Part shown: positions 1 to 12,400 of the stretch, one piece after another
Layout of the letters: each line of letters begins with the position of its first letter
Numbering within the stretch: the first letter of the stretch is position 1
Source: Tillus elongatus
Taxonomy: Eukaryota; Arthropoda; Insecta; Coleoptera; Cleridae
Assembly: GCA_964006375.1 (NCBI GenBank)
Contig: OZ023267.1
Span: 40,499,221-40,563,220, forward strand
Direction: 5' to 3'
Length of the DNA stretch: 64,000 nucleotides
Position numbers and translations under genes: made by a program
The notes under the pieces: generated by a model
Told to the model about the DNA's origin: nothing
The model's database searches: none
The model's input: only the letters and a program-made list of their open reading frames with translations

Positions 1-2642
1 ACTTCCCTCGGCATGTTATCTGCCGTTTGTATTAGTCTGTACGATGTCCACCTCTCCACCCTCTCCAGCCATATGTAAAGTGGGGGAATATTGAGGAGGA
101 CCTCCAGAGCGACTGATGGTGCGGTGCTTATCGCTCCCGTTATCATCAGACATGCTTGTCTCTGTAGATGAGCCAGTTTGGCCCTCGCGGTACCACGAAG
201 TATCTTAGGCCACCAAACTATGGCTCCATATGTTATCATAGGTCTGATAACCACTACATAGAGCCAGTACATCTGTTGGGGGTTTGTTCCCCAGTTGTTC
301 CCACAGATTCTCCGGCAGGTCCACAGGGACATCTTAGCCCTGCGGATAACATTTTCTAACTGTCTGTCCCAGTTGAGCTTCTTATCTAGGATAACTCCCA
401 GATATTTTGCTTGGTCCGAAAATGGAATGTTTTCCCCCATAAGATTAGGTGGTTTTAATTTGTCCAACCTTCTTCTTCTGGTGAACGGGACAATGATCGT
501 TTTGCGAGGGTTCACAGACATCTGTTCCCTACGGCACCAATCATTGACTACATTTAGTGCTTCTTGAAGAGTACTAGACAGTTCCTCCTCAGATTTGCCT
601 CTAACCATTATGACAAGATCATCCGCATACGCCTGGACCTCAACCTCCCAGAGTCCGAGGATAGCCAGCAGGTCGTCCACAAAGAGGGACCACAACAGGG
701 GGGATAGAACGCCCCCCTGAGGACACCCTCTCGCAGCCCTAACGCTGACCACCTCTCCCCGTAATGAGGTAATAATGGTCCGATTGTGCAGCATGTTTCC
801 GATCCAGCCACAGATGGTAGGTTCCACCCCCCTAGCGATAGTGGCCTCGTAGAGGGAGATCGGTAATGCATTATTAAATGCTCCTTCTATGTCGAGAAAT
901 GCCGCCACCGCAACCTCTCCATTTTTCAGAGAGTGTGTGATCTTCTCGACGAGGTTATTGAGCGCTAACTCAGTTGATTTGCCAGTTTGATAGGCATACT
1001 GGTGGGTATTTAGGGGGTTCTTGGGTAAGATGTTCCCCCTAATGTGTCCGTCCAGTATTTTTTCCAATCACTTCAGGAGGAATGATGTAATACTGAGAGG
1101 TCTCAGTGAAGTAGGTAGGAGGTCATTACGTCCCAATTTGGGAATGTAAACCCCCCTAACCACCGTCCAGCTGGAAGGAATATAGTTCCAGGCCAGACTG
1201 GCTCTGAACAGCCTGATAAGGAAGGGTAGGAGAATCTCCAGTCCCTTTTGTAGTAGGACCGGTACCACCCCATCCTCCCCTGGCGACTTGAATGGCTGGA
1301 AATGATTCACAGCACACTCCACTGCCGAGGCTGTAACTATTCTCCGAGCAACTAGCCAGTCCTCCCTTTGGGGGCGTTTAGATCGTCCCTCAGCTGGTAG
1401 GACCTCACCGTTGCTCAGGATCAGACAATCTGGGAAGTGTGTGTGTGCTAAGAGCTCTAACGTTTCTTTCCGAGATTCAGTAAAGGAACCATCTGGTCGT
1501 TTTATCGATCCCAGTTCCTGTACACGGTCGCGTGAGAGAATCCTGTGGATTCTGGCGCTGCTGGGCAAATTATTAATGTCCCCGCAGAACCTCCTCCAGG
1601 ACTCCCTCTTAGCGTTCCTGATCTCTTTATTATAATGTGTTAGAGCAGTTTTATATTGCTCCCAGTTGCCTGTAATCTTAGCACGATTGAAGAGACGTCT
1701 AACTTCTCTTCGTAGTTTATCGAGGTTATTATTCCACCAAGTAGACCCCCGACTGTCTCTCTTTGACCTCAGTGGACAGTTTTCGTGATAGGCAGAGACC
1801 ACAGCTTCCCTAACCTGTTCGGCCGCAATCTCGATCTCATCACAATCCCTCACTATGGGGATTGCGGACCCAAGTCTGCCGGCGAGGGACTGTTTGTATC
1901 CCTCCCAATCCGTCCTCCTCGGGTCCCGATACTCCAACACAGGTCTAGGGCCTGTTTCAATTTCAAATAGGATATGGGCATGGTCTGAACATGAGGGTTC
2001 AGACGACACCCTCCATTTGAGGATTTTTGAGCTCAAAATCCTTGAGCTGATCGTAAGATCTAAAACCTCTCTCCGGTTAGCTGTAAGAAAGGTGGGTTCC
2101 GAGCCTATGTTGTTGACAACCAGCTCCTCCCCTAAAATGTATTCAAATAATGATTCACCTCGTCTGTTAGTGTCCGTGCTCCCCCAAGCCAAGTGATGGG
2201 AGTTCGCATCACACCCCATTACGAGGTGATAATTGTTCCTCTTGCAGTAGGCGATCAATTTCCGCACCTCTGCTGGAGGTGGTTGTTCTGCATCTCTGTC
2301 TCCAGGGAAATAGGCCGAACAGGCCACTACTTCCAGCCTGGTCCCCCCGGATGTGATCACGAGATGGATGGATGCCATGTCCTTGGTGCAGTACTCTGAA
2401 AGTGTAAAATACTGCAAGTTGTTTCTGATCCAGATACAGGCTCTGGGGTTAGTACCAGCGCCCACCTCTACTATCTTACCAGAAGTGTTATCCAGCCCTT
2501 TTGTTCGTTCCGAATTAGCGGTCCAGGGCTCTTGGAGAAGAGCAATATCTATTTGCTCTTCCTTTAATTTCATGCTAAGGAGGTATGTCGCAGCCTTAGC
2601 ATGATGCAGATTAGCTTGAATGCACCTTAAGTTGGTGGGCAT
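1..2642 (-). pseudogene. Non-LTR retrotransposon ORF2 (endonuclease + reverse transcriptase), LOA/R1 group, one nonsense codon
   Basis: The frame starts at an ATG at 2642 and encodes an APE-type endonuclease over about residues 1-230 (QEPW, GCDANSHHLAWGSTD and CSDHAHILFE motifs), then a linker and the start of a reverse transcriptase (SPGEDGVVP, LRPLSITSFLLK). A single TGA at 1068-1070 stops it. Reading on in the same frame to position 1 gives the rest of the RT without further stops: AYQTGKST, FLDIEGAFNNA, RGCPQGGVLSPLLWSLFVDDL, the catalytic AYADD near 620-635, and the thumb-like KYLGVILDKKLNW. The element runs off the left edge, so an RNase H domain cannot be checked here. Motif style suggests the LOA clade, but R1 is possible. 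In these families the protein nicks target DNA and primes reverse transcription at the nick. Confidence 0.88.
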
Positions 2643-2693
2643 GGGGGTAGGAATATAGGAATGTATGGAGGAAAAAGGGGTAGTTTAAGGAGC

Positions 2694-3169
2694 TTAAAGG
2701 AAAAGGGAATTATGGTGCAGGTTCCTCCTCCTTTTTAGGAGCTCGATAACCAAGCTTCCTATAGGAGGGTCTACCTTTGGTAGTCGTCCTAGGGGTGGAC
2801 TTTCCTTTCCCCTGTTTTTTCCCTCTGGAGGTTCCAGTGGAAGGTTGAATCCTGCCACCTCCTCTATTGGGTCTGTGTAAGTCGTGTCAATGTTTGGTCC
2901 CACGAGCAGCAAGGGAAAATAGACCTCCATGGAAGAGCCCCGCATCCCATGAATAGGCATTTACACAGGGAGGTCGCCCGGTTTCCCTGGGGAGGGTTAA
3001 CGTTAGCGACAGAATTACCATCCTGCCAATGCTCGGCCATATCGGCCAGAAGCATCATCGCCTCGGCACCAACCCGCCAACGACCTTGCGATGGGTTTTT
3101 TATAGAGGACTCTCCTCGCAATGCCGGCCAATTAAGGCAATCATTCCCGGCCCTCCTAAGACATGACAA
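2694..3169 (-). pseudogene. Probable ORF1 (gag-like) remnant of the non-LTR element
   Basis: This stretch lies directly upstream of ORF2 on the same strand. One frame shows a lysine- and arginine-rich, proline-containing C-terminus (KKQGKGKSTPRTT, then ...KKEEEPAP and a stop near 2717), as expected for a nucleic-acid-binding ORF1 tail. Other frames are open for 88 and 101 codons but look like noise. I could not find intact CCHC knuckles, so the assignment rests mainly on position and composition. Confidence 0.4.
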
Positions 3170-3299
3170 GAAGGTTACGGTTTGGTTAGTTCATTTAGTT
3201 CACGTCTAATAGTAGACGCTATCCAGGGTGCACCACGGGGAGGCGAACTAACTTTACACCCCTTTCAACATTAAGTGAGCGACTAATCGGAGTCAAATT

Positions 3300-3890
3300 G
3301 GGTTCTCCAAATGGTACTTATCAGTGCTCATTACAAGTTACAATCTTTACTCATTTAGCACTCCAGTTTAAAAAAGGTTTTAAGCATTTAGAGAACAAAA
3401 ATTCGACCGCACTGAAGGTCATAGGAGGGCAAAAGACAAAAATAATATATTTGATTACCAAAATGTATTGCATTAGTAAGATTAAGTTTTTGGTGAAGAA
3501 AGGTCACAAAGTGTTTTAGTAGCTGTTCTTCATTTCATAAAATATTTGCAACAAAGTTATTTGAAAATGATTTTATTTTTATTTTTTATTATGCGATTTT
3601 ATAGCAGTAGTTTAAATTATAGAGTGTGTGATTTAAATGTGTTATACAATTCCTCTCGTCAGTCAATAAATTAATAGACGGACAAACTATATTAACTGTA
3701 GTAATAGTTATAATATTAATAATAGTTCTAATAGTAATAATTTCCTATAATTTAATGGAATGCAGCTTTGGTGTGTAACAAAACTTTATAAAGGCACCAT
3801 GTGTACGAAATTTCATGAAACCAAATTTATTACTTTTCGATGATGTTGCGTATTTGAATTTTTTAAAGAAAATTCGCACTTGCTGCGTCC
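3300..3890. other. AT-rich spacer, no feature recognised
   Basis: I see only AT-rich unique-looking sequence here. A 73-codon ORF is present but has no recognisable motif. A fragment ending near 3890 carries the GCACTTGCTGCGTCC terminus of the TIR repeat family described at 42951-43266. Confidence 0.5.
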
Positions 3891-3992
3891 AGCCTATCAT
3901 TTAGAAAATTCACTATAAGAGGGGTATCGATGGTGATACTTTCTAAAAATTTCTTCAGATGTGCGCGAATTAGGGCCTCTGTCAGTTAAAAT

Positions 3993-4075
<83 letters not shown>

Positions 4076-4330
4076 TGTATCGAACGGATAACTCAAAAAA
4101 TACTTCACAGATTTGGACCAAATTTGGCAATTACCGTTATTTTGCTAATAGCACGTTCATCAAATCTTAACGGACAATTTTTCTTAATGAGAAATTAAAA
4201 AATATTATTTAAAACGCAATATCTCTCAAATTTTCTAAGCGATTGAAACAAAATTTTACAAGTTAAAAGAACGTAGACAGACGTGGTAGGGTACCAATTT
4301 TTAAGTCGTCTGATCAAAGGAAAATAAAGG
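3890..4330 (+). repeat. TIR-family repeat copy with central (AT)n tract at 3996-4070
   Basis: The left side has AAAATTCACTATAAGAGG and a GCGCGAATTAGGGCC segment. The right side has CGGATAACTCAAAAAATACTT followed by sequence related to the right halves of the copies at 13.9 and 40.5 kb. The AT tract separates the two conserved halves, as in the other copies. Both termini are poorly preserved. Confidence 0.55.
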
Positions 4331-4475
4331 TATTCGGAATTAATAATAAAATAATCCTCGACATCACTTCAGATTCTATAATACAATATCTACAATGTTG
4401 GACAAAGACAGATGACGTTATCTGTACTGATATGCTATTTAAAGAAGTCGTAGATAGAAATCTAAACAATGGAAG

Positions 4476-5330
4476 TTATTGCAAAAGGTCAGACATTGTG
4501 AGAGATACGACAGGGACGCCATCTCGGTGCAGGACTAGGTAGTATGTTGTCACGACACCTCTCCAGTTTACACATAATTTTATAGATAGAGCTGTGTACA
4601 ATGTAGTAGTAGTAGTAGTAGTAGCAGTGGTGGGGAGGCTGACGCCATGCAAGTAGATCACAATGGGCCCTTTTTGCCACCCCCAGCAACCCAGCAAACA
4701 AGCTCTACACTTCCCCGGTTCCGTCGCCAAACTACCTCGACCTAGAAATGAAGACCATGACGGTCTTTCATTGGGCGGTACCTGGTTCCTCTGCAGAGTC
4801 CTCGAACCGAACAATTTTGCTAGAAGACTCCCAAAAGTCTCGCATTCACACTGGTAGTGGTAAGACATCTCTTCACTCTCGCCGCATTCCTGGCAAATGG
4901 GATCCCTCTCGACACCTATCAATCTGAGGTGTCTTCTAAGGGCGCAGTTATCTGTCAGCACCCCACGAATGCGGCGAAACGCAGGTCGACTCCTACCGAG
5001 TAGCCAGACAGTCTTATCTCTGTCCGGCCACTCCACGAAGTCCCTCGCCTGCCTACAGCCACCGGCGGACCCCAGTGCCTCTCCATGGCCTCCTCAGTCC
5101 ACCTGCCTAAGGCGATAGAGACCGTCTTCCTACTTATGCCTATCGCAATAGAATTATATCAGTCTTCACTGGGTTTACAAAGAGTCCCAGCTCACCACAG
5201 CACCTTTCAATTATGTTACAGGCAGCTTCCATGCACTCACAGACGACGCCGATGAATTTGCCGGTAACTAAGACCAACCCATCATCAGCGTACGCCTGGG
5301 CGTAGAAGCTATCTATATAAAATCCACCTA
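4476..5330 (-). pseudogene. Internally deleted LOA/R1-type non-LTR element: RT palm fused to C-terminal tail
   Basis: Reading leftward from about 5330, the minus strand shows AQAYADDGLVLVTGKF, the RT catalytic box, then NPVKTDIIL. A deletion follows, and the frame ending near 4476 gives the region after RNase H: RGVLTDNCALRRHLRLIGVERDPICQECGESEE, then YHYQCEC, typical of the cysteine-rich C-terminus of LOA/I/R1 elements. The 3' end has a short (TAC)n run near 4600-4623, consistent with a simple-repeat tail. The first part of the RT and most of the RNase H are missing. It is not colinear with the element at 1-2642. Confidence 0.72.
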
Positions 5331-6020
5331 TATAAAAGCAGCGTGGATACTAAATTTAAAAAATAACACAATCAGCTTCACAGATAATTAAAAATTTGTT
5401 TAAAAAACATTTCTTGTTATTTTGTTTGTAGAAGCTGGTTCGATTGAGTTGACTAAAATCGATCATTCAAGCGATTAATATGGAAAAACACTTACCTCCC
5501 ACCTATAATTTCATAGATGCATTCCGTTTGTAAATAAAAATTTAATTTTCGGTGAATTTGCAGATTAGCACTTGGGGGGGGGGGGGGGGGGTTATAAAAA
5601 TCTTTTCAGAAATAGGCTTAGAACCCCTTCTGGATGCCCAGACCACAATAAGAATTTCTTACAAACAGCCAACAAGAAAGTTACGGGACCAAATGTGAAT
5701 AGGGGTGTTGGGCGAAGAAGAATATAAAAAGTAAGTGTGAGCAGAAAGTGCGAAAAAAACAGCTTAATTGGACATCTTTAAGCCGCCTTTATCCCATTTT
5801 GCAGCCATACCACAGGATAATCAATATTATGCTGTGGCTATACCTCTCTAGAATCCTGTTTACCGCGCGCAGAACCTCTATATTCACCGCAGGTCCCATA
5901 ACTTTCTTAGGGGTTGCTCCAAAGGAATTTTTATTATTTACCTTCTTGTTTATGCATGCAGAAGGGGTAGGAGCACCTCCGCGACCAAGTAGCGAACCAA
6001 GATTTTCAATTTATGTTTAA
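5330..6020 (-). repeat. Non-autonomous repeat, copy A (inverted relative to 31060-31797)
   Basis: Several blocks here recur in reverse complement near 31.1-31.7 kb, for example the stretch around the CATAACTTTCTTAGGGGTTG block near 5895-5915 and the block with TTGACTAAAATCGATCATTC. It contains a long poly-G run near 5574-5592. No coding potential is convincing; the 90-codon ORF at 5748-6020 lies wholly in repeat sequence. This appears to be a longer internal version of the TIR family. Confidence 0.55.
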
Positions 6021-6165
6021 ATTGTTATCTCATTTCATTTTTTAATTTTTTTCCACGAAATCATTTTTAGGTTGCCTTGTTTATCAGTCTTACATAGTAA
6101 GCTTATATATTTTATCATTTTCAAAAAGGATGGATACAGCAACCGTAAATAAGTGTTGGAAAGGT

Positions 6166-6766
6166 TCTGGGTGCAGCAAGTATGTTATGGTAGAAAATTT
6201 CCCTAAAAATATATTAAATTCGAAAGCTCAATAGATTTCCCATTAAGCTAGCATCTTCAATCTTGAACCATAGTAACACTTATGTAAACGCACCGTGGGT
6301 ACTTAATTAAAGAAAAATAACATAATGAGCTTCGCGGATAACTACAAATTTATTTTAAAAAACCTTTTTGTTGTTTATTGTTTGCAATAACTGGATGGGT
6401 TGACTAAAACAAAACCATCCAAGCAATTAATAAGGAAAATACCTGCCATATTTATAAATTGACAGGTACATTCCCTTTGTAAATAATCAATTTGTTTCTG
6501 CAAAACTTTTGTAAACTTAATGAAATTTGTAACACAATTTTTTTAAAGACACTTTCAGTACTTACATATTATTTTAATTTTATTTTAAATTTTAATTTTT
6601 TAGCTCCATATAAAATATATATTTTTTCCAATAATCGTCAACTGGGACTCTAAAACTGATCTCCAAGGTCCATTTAAATTTAAAAAATTAGTTTTAATAA
6701 TACATCTTACTAAAAGTGTACAATTCTTATGAAAATTCACTACTATAATGCGCTTTATGCGTCCCG
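6166..6766 (-). mobile_element. TIR-bearing non-autonomous DNA transposon copy (~0.6 kb)
   Basis: The left end reads TCTGGGTGCAGCAAGTATGT and the right end, reversed, reads GGGACGCATAAAGCGCATTA, so the two ends are inverted repeats of the terminal motif GGACGCAGCAAGTGCGTTAT. The interior matches, in reverse, the element split by the Penelope-like insertion at 26967-30835. It encodes nothing. Superfamily is unknown because I could not fix a target-site duplication. Confidence 0.65.
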
Positions 6767-7750
6767 AACTTTTTTTAAATTAAAGTTGTTGTTGGCAAAA
6801 TATTTACTAAATTTAATTAAATCTCATACAGCTTTCGAAAGAACAGTGTCTTATTAAAGACCAATTTGTTTTGTGTCAGATTCTATAGTCAGTACATCCA
6901 AGTTGCACACACAAACATATGATTACGATTATGTGACCTATCTTCTCGAATGAAGTTTACTTTTTCATCATCTCTTCTCACGTTTTCGCAATAAAAGCAT
7001 GGATCCAATAAACCGAAACCGTTTCATAAATAAGATCATTTATTATCCATTCTGGGTTCAAATTGGATGTCGTGTTTTCATGTAGTTGTTCTATAGCGGG
7101 CATTAGTTCAAAGATAAAGGAGTAAGAGAGTCTAAGCTAGCTGCTAGACTGGCTATCTGCATTTATATGGCCGTTACCAAGGGGATATATCAACCGTATC
7201 AAGAGACAGAGATCTTATCTCGCACGTTCTCCTGCCTCCCAATGAAATTTTCCCGATAGATAACCGAATTTTCCACAAATTCGAAACCGCCAAAACTCTC
7301 TATAGCCTCAATAAACGAACGCCATGGGCTATGGAGTTAAAAAGGCCATATTATGTGGAAATTATTTTCATTGTTCCCGAATTAGACTAATGTTACCGTA
7401 AAGTCTCAAGTTTCTTTCGCTTGTTTGACGTTGCTTTATCAACGTCGACATCAGTTTGGACTTTCGGCTTAATGAGTTCCTGGAATATGGAATGAAGGTT
7501 AAATCTTTGGGAACACAATAAAGTTTTAAACTTCAAGAAGTTTAACTTGCATTTCGAAAGTTCGAAACGCAATTTGATTTCGAATTCTAAAACAGAAAGA
7601 CGATTCTCAGTGTTCTATAAAACATCTTTACGTAGAATATGTTACTGATAGGAATATTAAAGATAGTTCAATAATCGATTATTAGTACTCGAGGCATTTC
7701 AGTAAATCCCTAGTTTGGTAGCTTAAAATTGGTAGTTGACATGCGCGATG
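6767..7750. other. Spacer with no recognised gene
   Basis: AT-rich sequence with no ORF above background and no repeat relationship that I noticed within the window. Confidence 0.4.
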
Positions 7751-8099
7751 TACAGGGTGAGTCAACGATTGATTAAAGTAAGTTAACTCTTTATGGGTAA
7801 ACTTTTAAAATAAAATGTATATACTGTGTATATAAAGTAACGCAAATTCAATAAAATTAAAAGTGACCATTAGCAAGGAAAATTAAAAAAACAAGTCGAT
7901 TTTTATTGTCAAAAACTAACTTTTTGATATAAAAATCTCACCCCTATTGCCATACCGCTTCAAAGGGTAGCTACCCCTTCGAAATTTTAAATTTGGATGG
8001 TGGGTAGTGTCATACATCTTTTTAACATTTTAAGATTCTATTCACCAATAAAATAAAGTAATACTAGTTTAATAATAGTTTATTGAACAATATACACAT

Positions 8100-8852
8100 T
8101 TTTTTAATTACAAATAATTATAAAATCCATTAGAGCTAATTGTTCAATAAGATGAAAAGTCACCTAAGTCAGAGACTTGTTGGTGATACTAGCAATATAA
8201 TTTCTTTCCCAAAAATATCTGGTGCACACAATCCAAAACAATTGTGAAGCAATTCAACTGAAAAAACAAAACTAAGACACATATTATTAAAACCGCTTCT
8301 AGCATATGTGCCCAACAATTTGGATCACTAAAACACCACACATTTTTATTCTCCTTCCTTTCCCTCTCCCACACCAACCTCTACACAGCATGTCTCCATA
8401 GAAGCAAAATGGCTTGTCAATGAGGACACCTCAGATACAATGCGCACACAAAGAGAGAAAAAAACAAACAATTGCATCTGACAACAACAGTCTCATTCTT
8501 TCCTCTTATCCTTCCCTCTCACCAACATAAAATCACCCCCAATAGAGCACTCCCCAAACCCCCAATAGAGCACTCCCCAAACAACACCAAAATTCTAAAA
8601 CCATGTACAGCTGTACTAAAAACAAGCGGGAATATATATGAAAACAACAAATATAAAGCTATAAAACACCATACGAATGCGCCCACGAAATATATGCAGA
8701 CGCAAAATAATAGTCAAAACCATAAAAAATATCTGCAAGTTAAGCAGCCAATATACAACACAATAAGTAACATACAAACACACATTAAATAAAATGTACA
8801 TCAGATTTTAAAACAAAAAGGATTGGATGCACTACATCTCCAAAATCTTAAC
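8100..8852. other. AC/AT-rich stretch, no gene recognised
   Basis: Asparagine-, threonine- and lysine-rich ORFs occur on both strands but reflect base composition. It may include the 3' UTR of the minus-strand non-LTR fragment. Confidence 0.35.
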
Positions 8853-9590
8853 CTAAATTAACCAGTCGGTAGATAACATCTCTCGGAGTTTCAAGTAGCC
8901 AGGACTGTACCATCTTTTTAAACAATTTATATTCAGTGGCAACACATCGTACACTCCCAAACCAATATACACAAAGTTTTTTCGGCCAATCCTTTTATTC
9001 GCTCTCTGTTTTACCGTTACCACATTTTTAAACCGTGTTTGGTAGGTGTGTTCCAGGAAACTTATGGTGTTCTTCTCTCTGTGTGTGTACAATAAAATTG
9101 CACGGCAGTAAAATTTCTTTTAGAAAGGTAGTCAAAGTGCTGGACAAAGTTGCTGTCAGAAGGTGACCGGTAAATGCAACAGATGAATTTAGTTGCAGCC
9201 CTGAGAGAGAGTTTCATCCAAAGTATGTCTTCTCTTCCAGCTTCTAAATTGGGGAGATAGATTGCTACGGGCGTATGCGCACACGCCTCCATGCGATCTA
9301 GAGGAAATAAGGAGCTCATATTCCGGGAAATTGAGGTTATTACTGGCTGTTTTGGCACTGATTTGGGTTTCCGGTGACGAAGGGAGTTGGGGCCTATTAG
9401 CCTGGAGGGAATGGTGGACGCAGTTCAGGTCACATATATTCGAGAAGGATATGTTGAATCTTGATGCCGGCACCCCCTACACTCCCCTCTCCCGGAGATC
9501 TGAATGGAGGGGTATTCTATCTCCGGAATCTTTTGTACAAGGAGGGGCCATCATCATTTTTGTTTATGAGGGAAACCGACTCATACATTA
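8853..9590 (-). pseudogene. Non-LTR retrotransposon fragment: endonuclease N-terminus joined to RT C-terminal tail
   Basis: Minus-strand frames at 9120-9473 give FNISFSNICDLN, PETQISAKTASNN, SHGGVCAYARSN and, after a frameshift, WMKLSLRAATKFICCIYRSP. This is the APE endonuclease of an arthropod non-LTR element. The frame at 8853-9092 gives FKNVVTVKQRANKRI and FVYIGLGVYDVLPLN, resembling the tail following the RT. The RT itself is deleted. The piece lies inside the mariner-like element at 7753-10209. A 23-bp tandem duplication at about 8537-8582 lies further downstream. Confidence 0.65.
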
Positions 9591-9734
9591 GAACCGAAAA
9601 CGTCTGTTGGGACTTCACCGGCCTCTTGATGTAAGGGGTGGTACCTCCTCGGGCGTGAAAAAATCCTTTACTATCACGTAAAGGAAAAGTTCATTACCAC
9701 TTGCCAATTTTCACAGCCATATCTCATTCCGACG

Positions 9735-10037
9735 TTATTGAACATATTTCCTGATAGACACAATGATGGTATGGTAAATCATAACCTATGGTATCAACAA
9801 GGTGGTGCCCCCGAGCATTATGGCGCGAATATTCGACAGTATCCTGATCAACAATTTTCCAACAGATGGATTGGCAGGCGTGGTGCAATCGAGTTGCCAG
9901 CAAGATCACCTGACCTAAATCCATTAGATTTTTTTCTAGTGGGTCGTTTAAAGAACGTGGTATTCAAAAGTAAACCAGATACTATCGACGAACTTAAAAC
10001 AAGAATTATAACTGAATGTACCAACATTTCTTCGTAG
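9735..10037 (+). pseudogene. Mariner-type transposase fragment, C-terminal half (DD41D spacing, second Asp replaced)
   Basis: The translation has LWYQQGGAPEHYGAN, then RWIGRRGAIELPARSPDLNPLDFF. In IS630-Tc1-mariner transposases the first motif should carry the second catalytic Asp (QQDGAP); here it is Gly. From that position to the Asp of NPLD I count 41 residues, the spacing called DD41D. The domain before it, with the first Asp and the DNA-binding HTH, is missing, so the protein would be inactive. Confidence 0.75.
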
Positions 10038-10209
10038 AGTAAGAATAAAGTCCAATAAGAATTTGTTTACCATTTAGGATGTTGTGCGATTTTTATATCA
10101 AAAAGTTAGTTTTTCAAAATAAAAATCGACCTGATTTTGAATTCTCCTTAATAATGGTCACTTTCAATTTTATTGAATTTATGCGTTACTTTATAGACAC
10201 AGTGTATAT

Positions 10210-10930
10210 GGGTGGTTGCAATGGATATTCAAGCGTTAAAATCAACGTTAAAAATGCCATGGAAACAGCATGTGAAACAACAATAGAGAAAAAATATGGC
10301 AAAAAGGGAGAACAAGAGGTTAGAGCACAAAGAGAATAAAGAGAAGAAAAAGTTTGAAGAAACTAATCATAATAATATCAAATAAAATAAGAACACAGGA
10401 TACTTAAAAGATAACCAAACTAGTGCCTCACAAATAAGTGAAATAAAGAAAAAACAGGAAGAATATAATTTAAGAAGTGATAATAAGAACAAGAGGGAGG
10501 TTAATCCTAGTTTACTTGATGAGGGTCAACGAAGAAAGCAGTTGAGTAACCAAATTAAAAAGACAAAAATTGACAAATTTACAATTAAGCAAAACTTGAA
10601 TCGAATGGGAATAATTAAGAAACAAAAAATAAACTGCAAAGAAAAGGGAATTACGAGCAAACATAAAAAATGCTCCCGAATGCTACACTTAAAAAAAAAG
10701 AGTGATCAAGAAGTACACAAAGGGGAAAGAGGTCTAATAAAAATATTTCTGCAATGAAACCCCACGACCGCAGAGCTTAAACGAAAAAGTGGCGCGAGGC
10801 TAAAAAGACGCAGAGAGAAAAGACGATTGGAGAGACAAATAAGTGTATCCTCCCGAGACCCAAACTCAAAAAATGAGTAAAATGAAAATAATGTTTGTAT
10901 GCCTTGATTGGAAATAGGTACTAAAACAAA
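10210..10930 (+). other. Purine-rich, lysine-rich low-complexity debris
   Basis: The plus strand is strongly A/G-rich and gives lysine/glutamate/arginine-rich frames, ending in a basic stretch (RLKRRREKRRLERQISVSS near 10800-10850). Such composition resembles the end of a retroelement gag, but no zinc knuckle or pol domain follows. I do not assign a function. Confidence 0.3.
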
Positions 10931-11014
10931 CATATTCAGTCAAAATAAAAATTTATTTTTATTTTTGAAGTTTTTTGAAAAGTTCATTTTATTGGACACT
11001 CGGATTATAAACAT

Positions 11015-12021
11015 TCATTTTGACTTTTTATGAATTTGAAGAAAACAGTTATGATCATAAGTTATACAGTAAAAATTATTAAATTTTTCGCACAAAAACT
11101 TTGTTTTCTTGTTACATTTTGGATATTTGCATCTTACTGAGTTTTTCAGATCACCTTTCAGAATTGGAAGGTGTTCTGACACTGCCGTCGTTGTTGTTTG
11201 GTAAAGGTGATGAGGTTTCTGTTGGAGTATTATATCCTTTACGATTTCTTCTTGTATGAATTGAGCTTCGTTCTGATATGTCATTATCAGACCCCTCCCC
11301 AGTGTCTGAGCTAAGAAGCTATTCAGAAGTTTGAAGTTTGAAATCAAAGAACTATATGTACCTTTTTCTTTTAATTTTTAAAATCATTTCGATACAAAAT
11401 CCAGGAGTTGGCAATTCCGATGTCCACAAAATTAAAAATACTTTTAACAGTCCATTTATTGATTCGCGCAGTTATCCGATAATACGCAATCATTCTGTCA
11501 ATAAGATCGATGCCTTCCATGAATTCATTGTATTTGGACACCATGTTAGGTCTTCTCACTCGAATAATTTTTTTGTCAAATTTCGACCATCTCCTGCATT
11601 CATCTGGAGGTTGTTGATGCAAGAAGAACATATCTCATATCATACCATTGGAGGACATTCATTTTTCCATCAGATCTTTCAATTTGTTCAGATGAACCCC
11701 TTCCAAATTTTTTGAAAATATTTTCTTTTGTCAGGTGAACAGCTCGTGGAATTCTTGATTTCATGATTGTACCAGTTCCATGTATTTTTTTAAATTGTGT
11801 TTCTAGTAGAGGAATTGTGGTAACGTATCTGTCCATGTAGACATGCGAACCCTCCGGTAGCGTCTCAACAAGTCTAATGACGGCTGAACCACCTACACCT
11901 AAATGACTTGCGGAATTATCCAGGAAAGTATATTTACTTTGGTATAACTCAAAATCTAAAATCAACCCAGATGGTGTGGCGCACACAAAAGTTTTTAAGC
12001 CTTCAGGATTGGGCTTACCCT
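11015..12021 (-). pseudogene. piggyBac transposase remnant with C-terminal cysteine-rich domain
   Basis: Three minus-strand frames join into one protein: CATPSGLILDFELYQSKYTFLDNSASHLGVGGSAVIRLVETLPEG at 11600-11986, then YNEFMEGIDLIDRMIAYYRI and NKWTVKSIFNFVDI at 11371-11631, then a Cys/His tail (RCKYPKC, CEKFNNFYC) at 11015-11347. MDRY and GIDLID correspond to the second and third Asp positions of piggyBac transposases. The N-terminal part, with the first Asp, is cut off at about 12021, where an AT-tract repeat begins. There are frameshifts near 11620 and 11350. piggyBac transposases excise and insert DNA at TTAA. Confidence 0.82.
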
Positions 12022-12060
12022 ATAACCCATATCCAGGGTCAGTGTCAGTTTTGACATGTT

Positions 12061-12134
<74 letters not shown>

Positions 12135-12400
12135 CGATAACTCACAAAGTAAATAGTCCGTTTTGATCAAATTTGGCAAATACCTTCCTTTTGTCAGTGA
12201 CTTGGACAAGTTCGTTAGTCAGGAAAATCGGCCCAGGTTTTCCACGAAAAATTTTGTGTTTTTCTTCGAAAAAAAATTATATTTCTGGAAATAACAAAGT
12301 GAGGGCAACCAAATTTGGTACGCTGGTTTCTGTTATATCCCATGTACCAAAATTCAGATCTCGATCTTAAAAGATAAAAAAGTTAGAGGTAAATTAATTT
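12022..12400 (+). repeat. TIR-family repeat copy with (AT)n tract at 12066-12129
   Basis: Left of the tract is ACCCATATCCAGGGTCAGTG and right of it CCGATAACTCACAAAGTAAA and GGAAAATCGGCCCAGGTTTT, the two halves shared by the copies at 13.7, 40.5, 42.1 and 45 kb. It truncates the piggyBac remnant, so it probably arrived after it. Confidence 0.65.

Larger units (their letters stand above)
7753..10209 (+). mobile_element. Mariner-like element with long TIRs, interrupted
   Basis: The left end is TA followed by CAGGGTGAGTCAACGA, a classic mariner terminus next to a TA target. Sequence around 7819-7950 (ACTGTGTATATAAAGTAACG, then AAAAGTGACCATTA) is repeated inverted at 10085-10209, giving long inverted repeats of about 130 bp. 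The outermost part of the right TIR is absent. Inside are the 3' half of a transposase (9735-10037, plus strand) and an unrelated minus-strand non-LTR fragment (8853-9590). The 5' half of the transposase is lost. Confidence 0.7.

Noticed and set aside
3897..4170. Long ORFs made of IYIYIY repeats (here and at 12750-13420, 15192-15475, 30842-31048, 32894-33260, 43489-43725, 45297-45527, 53454-53702, 56909-57145, 57369-57650)
   Set aside because: They are translations of (AT)n tracts, open in several frames on both strands, not genes.
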